Shown piece by piece: positions 35,806 through 42,527 of a DNA stretch of 64,000 nucleotides. Origin of the DNA: Vibrio pectenicida. GTDB lineage: Bacteria > Pseudomonadota > Gammaproteobacteria > Enterobacterales > Vibrionaceae. The DNA lies in assembly GCA_024347015.1 (NCBI GenBank), contig AP024889.1:1860001-1924000 (forward strand), read 5' to 3'. The notes beneath the pieces are model-generated. The model had not been told where the DNA came from and made no database searches. It was given only the letters and a program-made list of their open reading frames with translations. Numbering within the stretch: the first letter of the stretch is position 1; each line of letters opens with the position of its first letter. The translations under genes and the position numbers were made by a program.

Positions 35806-36483
35806 ATGGACGTAAAAATCCTCCGCGAGCTATTAGATAACGAATACCATGTTCTAGAGTTAGCCAATAAAAAAAGCCTAGATGGTCTAGTTACATTAAA
35901 AGTAGTGAAAAAGTTAATTGAAAATACTGGTAGGCCTGAACTAATCGACGATCACCTCCACAATCACATTGAACATGTAATCAACGAACTTTACGAAGAA
36001 GAAAAGATCACAAAAACTAAATGGCGAGACAGAATGATTAATCTCGCAAAACATGTTTCTGAATGGTCTAAGGATAAATCAAAAGTAGGTGCTGTATTGG
36101 TTTCTAAAAAGGGGGGAGATATAACCCTTGGTTACAATGGTTTCCCGTTCGGTGTCAAAGATGATGAACGGTATGACGAGAAGAAAACAAAGCTGAACAT
36201 CATCGTACATGCAGAAGTAAATGCTATTGTAGCTGCTGGTTCGAGAGCTGCTGATGGTCATCTATATGTTGTTGGGAAACCAATATGTGCAAGATGTGCT
36301 GGGCCAATTATCCAATCTGGAATTAAACGAATTTTTGCTGAAGAACCACTATCAGAACTTGAAGCGCCGAAAGTTGAAGAAGGCCATACTGATTGGCATG
36401 AAATAGGTCGGCTTGCTATTACAATGCTCCGTGAAGCAGGTGTAGAATGTATTTTCTATAAAGAGCTGAATGACGGTAGTTAG
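35806..36483 (+). CDS. dCMP/cytidine deaminase-like protein with N-terminal extension
   Basis: The product is 225 aa. Residues 75-225 form a zinc deaminase domain like dCMP deaminase: SKVGAVLVSKKGG, GYNGFPFGV, H135-A-E137 (proton shuttle E137) and PICARCAG with zinc ligands C161 and C164. The end NDGS and LREAGVECIFY are normal for the fold. Residues 1-72 are an additional helical, charged domain (VLELANKKSLDGLVTLKVVKKLIENTG) I cannot name. It probably deaminates dCMP to dUMP or a related base. The accessory location next to a recombinase raises the possibility of a phage-defence nucleotide-depleting role, which is inference only. Confidence 0.8.
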   Translation: MDVKILRELLDNEYHVLELANKKSLDGLVTLKVVKKLIENTGRPELIDDHLHNHIEHVINELYEEEKITKTKWRDRMINLAKHVSEWSKDKSKVGAVLVSKKGGDITLGYNGFPFGVKDDERYDEKKTKLNIIVHAEVNAIVAAGSRAADGHLYVVGKPICARCAGPIIQSGIKRIFAEEPLSELEAPKVEEGHTDWHEIGRLAITMLREAGVECIFYKELNDGS

Positions 36484-36512
36484 CAATACAGCGATTTCTC
36501 AGTTAGTTCAGA

Positions 36513-36800
36513 TTAAACTAGTGAGTAACTAAACTCCACCCCACCAAACGAACGGCTGTCTCCCCTCCTAAAGAGATAGCCTTTTTCAACAAGCCCTTTT
36601 AACAGAGTACTCGTGAAGCGTGACGACAAATCACATCGCCCAGCAATTTGTGATGCTGTCACGCTTTCTCCTGCTTTGATCGCATCGAGCACTTTAAGCT
36701 GAGTTTTGGTTGGCTTCACGCGCACCACCTGGTGAGGACAATTGCGCGCAGCAGTTATAAGAGCCTCGTTTATCGGTGTATTTTGGCATAAAAACGACAT
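36513..36800 (-). CDS. Small winged-helix DNA-binding protein
   Basis: The product is 95 aa, soluble. Residues 30-80 fit a MarR/IclR-type winged helix (TKTQLKVLDAIKAGESVTASQIAGRCDLSSRFTSTLLKGLVEKGYLFRRG), and the wing ends GGVEFSYSLV. There is no ligand-binding extension, so it resembles plasmid- or phage-type regulators. It converges on the deaminase gene across a 29-bp gap. Its target is unknown. Confidence 0.7.
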   Translation of the reverse strand: MSFLCQNTPINEALITAARNCPHQVVRVKPTKTQLKVLDAIKAGESVTASQIAGRCDLSSRFTSTLLKGLVEKGYLFRRGDSRSFGGVEFSYSLV

Positions 36801-37170
36801 AACAGGATTACCCCCTGTAATTAAGAATTGAAATTGAGTTTAACTATTGATCTGAATGATCAATTTAGAATGAAATGTTTATCGAAAACCAGACCTAGAG
36901 CAGCTTCGCCAGCAATTTTTAGCAATGAATAGTGGTTAAGCGCGACAGCTTTTGCAACTCCACCTAGCAGTATATCTAAGCTTGGCTCAGCTTCTTTCAG
37001 AAACATTTTGTTAATATTAAACCAAGCACATATCAATTCTAGGTATTAACACCATGAATATAAGCTGTTAGTTTTATATTCCCTTTCAAGTAATCTATTT
37101 GAAAGGGAAATAAATGGGAAAAAGTATTTCCCTATTAATTACAAAAATAATAACTAACAGGCTTCAAACT
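36801..37170 (+). promoter_or_regulatory. Leader of first YD-repeat gene, with hairpin
   Basis: These 370 bp contain no gene. The last 160 bp resemble the region upstream of the second YD gene: AACATTTTGTTAATATTAAA near 37002, GTTAGTTTTATAT, a hairpin and a final TAACTAACAGGCTT before the ATG. The hairpin is TTCCCTTTCAA (37079-37089) pairing with 37099-37109. Confidence 0.6.
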
Positions 37171-38112
37171 ATGACTATAAAAACAAGCTTAACAACCCTA
37201 GCTCTTCTTGCTGCATTTAACGCTCATTCGTATCAACACTATGCAGTATTTGAAGATTATGCTGACCTAGGATCTGTTCAAGCGAATACATCTCGTATCA
37301 CTCAAATCTCAAAAACTGATAATAACCAAACTACCATTGCGGCCTCCTATCTTTATAATGATTTGGGCCAAGTAACACAGCGTGATTACGCTGACAGTAC
37401 CCTTAATTACGCCTACAACAGCGACGGCTTGTTAGCTTCAGCTCGTGCCTTAATGAAACACGGTGAAATTAATAGCTACATTAGGCATACCAAAGAAAAC
37501 TTTATTTCTTTATATAACTACAATGAACAAGGGCAGGTTACTTTAGAAACCAAGCAAATTTTTCACCAAGAGGCTGCCGATCTAAACGGCACACCAATAG
37601 CGACCTATAGTATCCAATATGTCTATGAGAACAATAAACTCACCCAACGCGTACAGACGCCACAGTCGGGTGAAGATATGTCTGTCAAAAACTTCAACTA
37701 CACCTATCATAGCGACGGAAAGTTACAACAAATACAAGAGATAAAACTATCAACTCCGACAGAAACAAGTACCCTATCGTTCCAATACTACCCCAATGGT
37801 GAAATTCAAACAGCAACCCAAAACCTTTTTGCTCAGGGAAGTAAAACCATAGAAATGACATATCTTGACGACGCTTCTATATACGGCCCTTACTACTCAG
37901 ATCCTGTTAAAGAATGGAAAGTTGATATGGATTTCTTTGGCCTTACCTTTAAACCTATTGAAACTCTCAAGCAAACTGTCGGCGGTGTTGAGACCACTTA
38001 CAGCTATCAATATCAAAATGACGATAATGATAACTTAGCAGATAGTTTACAGCTGACTATTTCATCGCCTTATTTCAGCAAACAAATTAGCTATGAAATG
38101 ACAAATCAATAA
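37171..38112 (+). CDS. Secreted YD/RHS-repeat-like protein, copy 1
   Basis: The product is 313 aa from ATG 37171, preferred over an upstream start because both copies share the preceding AACAGGCTT and only this start gives a signal peptide (MTIKTSLTTLALLAAFNAHS-YQ). The mature protein has YD-type repeats: YLYNDLGQVTQRDYADSTLNYAYNSDGLL, YNYNEQGQVTLETK, YTYHSDGKLQQI and YYPNGEIQTATQ. These resemble single RHS beta-hairpin units but are far too few for an RHS toxin shell, and there is no toxic C-terminal domain or core PxxxxDPxGL motif. It is followed by a close paralogue. Function unknown; probably periplasmic or secreted. Confidence 0.7.
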   Translation: MTIKTSLTTLALLAAFNAHSYQHYAVFEDYADLGSVQANTSRITQISKTDNNQTTIAASYLYNDLGQVTQRDYADSTLNYAYNSDGLLASARALMKHGEINSYIRHTKENFISLYNYNEQGQVTLETKQIFHQEAADLNGTPIATYSIQYVYENNKLTQRVQTPQSGEDMSVKNFNYTYHSDGKLQQIQEIKLSTPTETSTLSFQYYPNGEIQTATQNLFAQGSKTIEMTYLDDASIYGPYYSDPVKEWKVDMDFFGLTFKPIETLKQTVGGVETTYSYQYQNDDNDNLADSLQLTISSPYFSKQISYEMTNQ

Positions 38113-38119
38113 AACCGTT

Positions 38120-38146
38120 AAGGCGAGTTTATACTCGCCTTTTTTA
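38120..38146 (+). terminator. Intrinsic terminator after YD copy 1
   Basis: AAGGCGAGT (38120-38128) pairs with ACTCGCCTT (38133-38141) around a 4-base loop, followed by five more T residues. Confidence 0.9.
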
Positions 38147-38288
38147 CTTTTCAGAAAAAAAGCTACGGTCCCACCTTTCGCCATACACATCATATCTTTA
38201 AGCCTTTTGAAACATTTTCTTAATATTAAATTAAGCTCATAAATACAATATGATTAACAATTGCAAGCATAACTGATAGTTTCATATC

Positions 38289-38315
38289 TCCTTCCAATTC
38301 ATCAATTGGAAAGGA
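38289..38315 (+). promoter_or_regulatory. Leader hairpin of second YD gene
   Basis: TCCTTCCAATT (38289-38299) pairs with AATTGGAAAGGA (38304-38315), leaving one bulged base. It occupies the same place as the hairpin at 37079-37109 but both arms have changed together, so the structure rather than the sequence is kept. Confidence 0.6.
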
Positions 38316-38377
38316 ATATTTTGATGGATAATTATTCCTTCAACGATAACAAAAACTATAACTAACAGGCTTTACAT

Positions 38378-39328
38378 ATGAATATAAAAACAAGTTTTGC
38401 AGCCCTAGCGATTTTTACTGCATTTAGTACTAATGCATACCAACACTACTCAGTCTTTGAAGACTATGTTGACTTGAACACAGTTCAAGCCAATACATCT
38501 CGCCTCACGCAAATTTTCAAAACCGATAATAACCAAACTACCATTGCTTCTTCATATTCATACGATGGTTTAGGTCGAGTCACACAACGTGATTACGCCG
38601 ATAGTACTTTCGATTACATCTACAATAGTGACGGCTGGCTAGAGTCGGCTAAAGCGCTAATGAAACAAGGCGAAATTAATAGCTACGTCAGACATACCAA
38701 ACAAAACTTTATTTCTTTGTATACATACAACGAGCAAGGTCAGGTCACTTTAGAAACGAAGAAAGTTTTTCACCAAGATGCAGCCGATCTAAACGGCACA
38801 CCTATCGCAACCTATAGTATTGAATATGTCTATAACGAGAACAATAAACTCACCCAACGCATACAAACACCACTATCGGGTGATGACATGTCGGTCACAA
38901 ATTTTCATTACACTTATCATGACGACGGAAAGCTGAGAAAGATTCGTGAAGTAAAAATGTCATCACCTAGAGAGAAAAGCACGTTATTACTTCGGTATCA
39001 TCCAAATGGTGAAATAAAAAAAGTAACTCAGAAGATTTTCTCTCAAGGGAAAAAGACCATAGAAATGACCTACCTTGATGATGCTTCAATATATGGCGTT
39101 TACTATGTTGACCCTGTTAAGGAGTGGAAAGTTGATATGGACTTCTTCGGCCTTGCATTTAAGCCAATTAAAACATTGAAGCAAACTGTCGACAATATTG
39201 AAACAACTTACACGTATCAATATCAAAATAACGACAATGATAACTTGCCGGATAGTTTGGAACTTAATGTCTCCATTCCCCAGTTAAAAGTCAATAAACA
39301 AGTCCGCTACGAAATGAAAAATCAATAA
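38378..39328 (+). CDS. Secreted YD/RHS-repeat-like protein, copy 2
   Basis: The product is 316 aa, clearly a paralogue of the protein at 37171-38112 along its whole length, with the same signal peptide pattern (MNIKTSFAALAIFTAFSTNA-YQ) and the same repeat order (YSYDGLGRVTQRDYADSTFDYIYNSDG, YTYNEQGQVTLETKK, YHPNGEIKKVTQ, EMTYLDDASIYG, YQYQNNDNDNLPDSLEL). Differences cluster in the repeat interiors and the last 25 residues. Copy 2 is richer in lysine (MSSPREKS, KKTIEM). It has its own leader and terminator, so the two are separately transcribed. Function unknown. Confidence 0.7.
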   Translation: MNIKTSFAALAIFTAFSTNAYQHYSVFEDYVDLNTVQANTSRLTQIFKTDNNQTTIASSYSYDGLGRVTQRDYADSTFDYIYNSDGWLESAKALMKQGEINSYVRHTKQNFISLYTYNEQGQVTLETKKVFHQDAADLNGTPIATYSIEYVYNENNKLTQRIQTPLSGDDMSVTNFHYTYHDDGKLRKIREVKMSSPREKSTLLLRYHPNGEIKKVTQKIFSQGKKTIEMTYLDDASIYGVYYVDPVKEWKVDMDFFGLAFKPIKTLKQTVDNIETTYTYQYQNNDNDNLPDSLELNVSIPQLKVNKQVRYEMKNQ

Positions 39329-39336
39329 ATTTAAGT

Positions 39337-39366
39337 TACTGAGGCGAGTCACTACTCGCCTCAGTA
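39337..39366 (+). terminator. Stem-loop after YD copy 2
   Basis: TACTGAGGCGAGT (39337-39349) pairs perfectly with 39354-39366 around a 4-base loop. Only a short T-rich tail follows, so it is a weaker terminator than the one after copy 1. Confidence 0.75.
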
Positions 39367-39516
39367 TATTTGAGTTTGCAACCCAATCTATCCCTCAAAA
39401 AACACCATACAACTATAAAAGTTGCAAAACCATGCATTAAAAAATGCAATCAGTTGCATTCATGACCAATATCAATACAATACCCATGTTTTTTGCATTG
39501 ATATTAAAGGGAAGTA

Positions 39517-40191
39517 GTGAAATTATTTAATTTGATATTAAGTGTGAGTTTCTCTGTCATATTATCGAGTCATACACTCGCGGATGAGTCAAATGTGTTC
39601 TGTTCTAAACCTGATGGAAGTCATTGGGATTGGCTAGAAAATGATAATGAAGAGCAGGTCGTCATTGATGGTTCATGGGTAGAAAGAGAAGAGTATCGTG
39701 GGGACTATTTTCTGGTTATAAGGTCTAGTTATCTTGACGTTAATCAACAATGCAAAACCGAATTTGGCAGTCAATATCTTGCTCAACCAGCTAAAAACTC
39801 TTTGAGTTCATGGTATAAGTTTATGCTTTATGATGAGGAGACCAATACTTATTCTATTGCTGCTGGGTATATCCCTCCGACAAATAGCATGCCTAGAATA
39901 AGTGATATAAATTTAAAGCTAGATATTCAACCCTTACAAAATAGCTTAGATAAGCTAAGCCGCCTTAATGGCTATAGCTACTCTTGGCGTCCAGATAGCA
40001 TCCAAGGCCACTTAGCTGGCCAATACGAATACGGTATTATAGCACAAGAAGTACAATCTGAGTTACCGGAGCTAGTTGAACAATATGACCCATACACTCT
40101 GAGAGTTGATTATATCGGCTTTATTCCCGTACTACTAGAATCTATCAAAGAACTAAAAACAAGGGTTGAAACACTAGAATCACAGCAATAA
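39517..40191 (+). CDS. Secreted protein with S74 endosialidase-chaperone domain
   Basis: The product is 224 aa from GTG 39517 (AAAGGGAAGTA upstream) with a signal peptide (residues 1-22, TLA-DE). Residues 30-120 are a small unknown domain with two cysteines. From about residue 127 it has the S74 intramolecular chaperone pattern: PRISDINLKLDI with the Ser129-Asp130 self-cleavage dyad and K134, then NGYSYSWRPD, YGIIAQEVQSELPELV, VDYIGFIPVLLESIKELKTRVETLE ending in a trimeric coiled coil. In phage tail spikes this domain drives trimer folding and then cleaves itself off. Here it is attached to a tiny exported protein next to the YD pair. Confidence 0.8.
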   Translation: MKLFNLILSVSFSVILSSHTLADESNVFCSKPDGSHWDWLENDNEEQVVIDGSWVEREEYRGDYFLVIRSSYLDVNQQCKTEFGSQYLAQPAKNSLSSWYKFMLYDEETNTYSIAAGYIPPTNSMPRISDINLKLDIQPLQNSLDKLSRLNGYSYSWRPDSIQGHLAGQYEYGIIAQEVQSELPELVEQYDPYTLRVDYIGFIPVLLESIKELKTRVETLESQQ

Positions 40192-40426
40192 CTATAGAGT
40201 GGTCCATTGTGGCAAATACAGCAATGGACCATAGAGTCCTAAAAATTTTTATTACTTTAATCCAATATCAGGAACTCTTAAGATTCGAATACCGTATACA
40301 ATCAAAGTGACATACCTAAGTACCTAAAACTCACCCCAAGAAAGCATCTATTACAATTTGCACTGTTGTTTCAAAGCTGTAGTATTGATTACTAACCAAT
40401 TGCCAAAGAAAAAAATAGGCCATAGC

Positions 40427-40723
40427 ATGATACGACACATTCTCCTTATTCAATTTAAAGATGATGCTACTCCACCACAGGTAGAAGAATTAAAACAATC
40501 TTTTTTATCCATGCCCAATATTATTGATGGCGTGGAGTACGTCGAATGGGGCTTAAATGATAGCTCTGAAGGCAAGAATAAACACTATACGCATTGCGTA
40601 ATGATGACATTTTCTGATGAAGCTGGTCGTCAACGCTACTTGCCTCACCCCGCACATGATGTATTAAAGAATATCTTCAGACCGATCCTTGAAGATATTA
40701 TCGTCTTTGATTACACCGTTTAG
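40427..40723 (+). CDS. Dabb (stress-responsive A/B barrel) family protein
   Basis: The product is 98 aa from ATG 40427; the longer frame adds an unlikely N-terminus. The pattern MIRHILLIQFKDDATPPQVEELKQSF, GVEYVEWGLNDSSEGKNKHYTHCVMMTFSDEAGRQRYLPHPAHDVL is the ferredoxin-like Dabb barrel, which dimerises. These small proteins are of mixed or unknown function (some are enzymes of polyketide or aromatic metabolism). It is followed 4 bp later by a cupin gene and then a Rof-like gene, a compact three-gene run. Confidence 0.88.
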   Translation: MIRHILLIQFKDDATPPQVEELKQSFLSMPNIIDGVEYVEWGLNDSSEGKNKHYTHCVMMTFSDEAGRQRYLPHPAHDVLKNIFRPILEDIIVFDYTV

Positions 40724-40727
40724 TTTT

Positions 40728-41042
40728 ATGAATATTCTGTCATCACTACCTAACGATTTAACCAACGAAGTCTTTGATACTCTGATTTGTAGGCATCAAT
40801 TTCGCCTAGAACGTATTGTCTCTAAAGGTCAATGCTCCGAACCAGACTTTTGGTACGATCAGGATGAACATGAATGGGTTGTAGTATTAACGGGTCATGC
40901 AAAAATCCAATACCAGACTGGGGAAGAAATCGAGCTAAAAGCAGGTGATAACCTTAATATTCCGGCCCATACTAAACACAGAGTAACTTATACCACACCC
41001 AGTGTGGAAACTATTTGGTTGGCACTGTTTTATAAGGATTGA
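40728..41042 (+). CDS. Small single-domain cupin protein
   Basis: The product is 104 aa from ATG 40728, four bases after the previous stop; an earlier start overlapping the Dabb gene is less likely. Cupin motif 1 is DQDEHEWVVVLTGHAKIQY and motif 2 is LKAGDNLNIPAHTKHRVTYT. Metal-ligand candidates are H and E of the first motif and H of the second. There is no second cupin domain. Function unknown; it overlaps no other gene and appears to be in an operon with Dabb and Rof genes. Confidence 0.88.
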   Translation: MNILSSLPNDLTNEVFDTLICRHQFRLERIVSKGQCSEPDFWYDQDEHEWVVVLTGHAKIQYQTGEEIELKAGDNLNIPAHTKHRVTYTTPSVETIWLALFYKD

Positions 41043-41044
41043 AG

Positions 41045-41299
41045 ATGATTTCCTGTAGCGAATACGATTATATAGAAATAGCCTGTCTTTACCAAATTCC
41101 TATTCGCTTAGTCACTGAGTCCGCTCAAGTCTTTGAAGGAAAAGCTAAAACAACCAACTATGACGATCATCGCAGAGAGTGCATTGTCATCGAAACGCTA
41201 TGTGGTGATATACAAATACCAACTGAAACTCTAGTGTCAATGACGGCCCTGATCAATAACCCTCACTTTAGAGAAATTGTCTTTCAGCAATTAAGCTAA
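41045..41299 (+). CDS. Rof-like Rho-binding antiterminator
   Basis: The product is 84 aa from ATG 41045 (AAGGA six bases upstream). MISCSEYDYIEIACLYQIPIRLVTESAQVFEGKA and the following RRECIVIETLCGDIQIPTETLVSM match the Rof family, whose E. coli member binds Rho and inhibits termination. The conserved C-x4-Y-x3-EIAC pattern supports the call. It is the last gene of the Dabb-cupin-Rof run, starting 2 bp after the cupin stop. Confidence 0.82.
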   Translation: MISCSEYDYIEIACLYQIPIRLVTESAQVFEGKAKTTNYDDHRRECIVIETLCGDIQIPTETLVSMTALINNPHFREIVFQQLS

Positions 41300-41579
41300 A
41301 AACTACCCTTAAAAATAATATTACTACATTGGGTATTACTTCATATATTACTCACCAATTAACGATAACATACAATCTCCTGATGCTAATTAACGCTAGA
41401 TTGTTAAAAACCTTTAAAAAGGGAAATAAATAATCCTAGATTTACCCTTTTCTTGACTCAAAAATTTTGAAAACATACCCACCTGTTAATAGCTAGGCTG
41501 TGTTGACCTTTCACAAACTAAACAAAAACCAAACAGAAAGGTCAGCACCCTCTCCCCCGCCAAATTTAAAGAAGCGATA

Positions 41580-42503
41580 ATGAAAAGATTATTAGACTGC
41601 AGTGCCTCTGACTTTAACAATATGACCAAGTCGGACTTGATACATGCGATAAAAGCAAGTGAAGGTCGAGTGCTACTGAGTGAAACGATTTCTAAAGTAC
41701 AACCTATGTTAATGGGCATAACCAATGCTGAATTGGCTGCTTCACAAGGAGCAGATTTACTCCTGCTCAATATGTTTGACGTCAACAACCCAGATGTAAT
41801 AGGCCTACCAAAAGGGACTCATCCTAAAAGTGTTATTGCTACATTGAAACAGCTGACAGGACGCCCAGTTGGTGTCAACTTAGAAGCTGTCGATCCTGAA
41901 TTTGCCCAGAAACATAATGAACTGTGGGCAATGTGCTCAGGAAGAGCAGCAACCGCCGATAATGTAAATACATTAATCAATATGGAATGCGATTTTATCG
42001 TTCTTACTGGTAATCCGAGTAATGGGGTCTCTAATCGAGCCATTACCGAATCACTCAAGCAGATTAGGGCACAGCTGAAGAACGATATATTGATCATTGC
42101 AGGAAAAATGCATGGAGCTGGCGTCATTTCAGAAGGTAGTAAAACACTCGTTACCAGCCTAGACATATCACAGTTTGCTAGCTGCGGTGCAGATGTAGTT
42201 TTATTGCCTGCACCAGGAACCGTACCAGGCATGTCTGAGTCTTATGTATCATCATTAATAGAGAAAGCCCACAGCCACAATGTCCTCGCTATGACAACGA
42301 TAGGAACGTCTCAAGAAGGCGCTGACAGTGAAACCATTAGGCGCATTGCCTTGATGAGTAAAATGGCAGGAGCTGACTTACATCATATTGGCGACACAGG
42401 TTATACCGGAATCGCACTCCCAGAAAATATACGTAACTACAGTATCGCAATTCGAGGTGTGCGCCACACCTATTCTCGCATGGCTCGCTCGATATTACGA
42501 TAA
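41580..42503 (+). CDS. DUF7916-like TIM-barrel protein
   Basis: The product is 307 aa, soluble. The sequence has a (beta/alpha)8 rhythm with conserved segments MKRLLDCSASDFNNM, LLLNMFDVNNP, TGRPVGVNLEAVD, FIVLTGNPSNGVSN, IIAGKMHGAG, LLPAPGTVPGMS, MTTIGTSQEGAD, HHIGDTGYTGIALPENI and IRGVRHTYSRMARS. I recall this pattern from a family in Firmicutes that is annotated variously as haloacid dehalogenase-like or PEP phosphonomutase; its reaction is unknown. The next gene starts 24 bp downstream on the same strand, so the two form a cassette. Its presence in a vibrio-like genome beside a glycosyltransferase-like gene is unusual. Confidence 0.65.
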   Translation: MKRLLDCSASDFNNMTKSDLIHAIKASEGRVLLSETISKVQPMLMGITNAELAASQGADLLLLNMFDVNNPDVIGLPKGTHPKSVIATLKQLTGRPVGVNLEAVDPEFAQKHNELWAMCSGRAATADNVNTLINMECDFIVLTGNPSNGVSNRAITESLKQIRAQLKNDILIIAGKMHGAGVISEGSKTLVTSLDISQFASCGADVVLLPAPGTVPGMSESYVSSLIEKAHSHNVLAMTTIGTSQEGADSETIRRIALMSKMAGADLHHIGDTGYTGIALPENIRNYSIAIRGVRHTYSRMARSILR

Positions 42504-42527
42504 AATCTAATAATAGCGGAAACAAAC

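Noticed and set aside
37171..39328. YD pair as RHS toxin and immunity genes
   Set aside because: The proteins are paralogues about 315 aa long with only a few YD units and no variable toxin tip or immunity gene.
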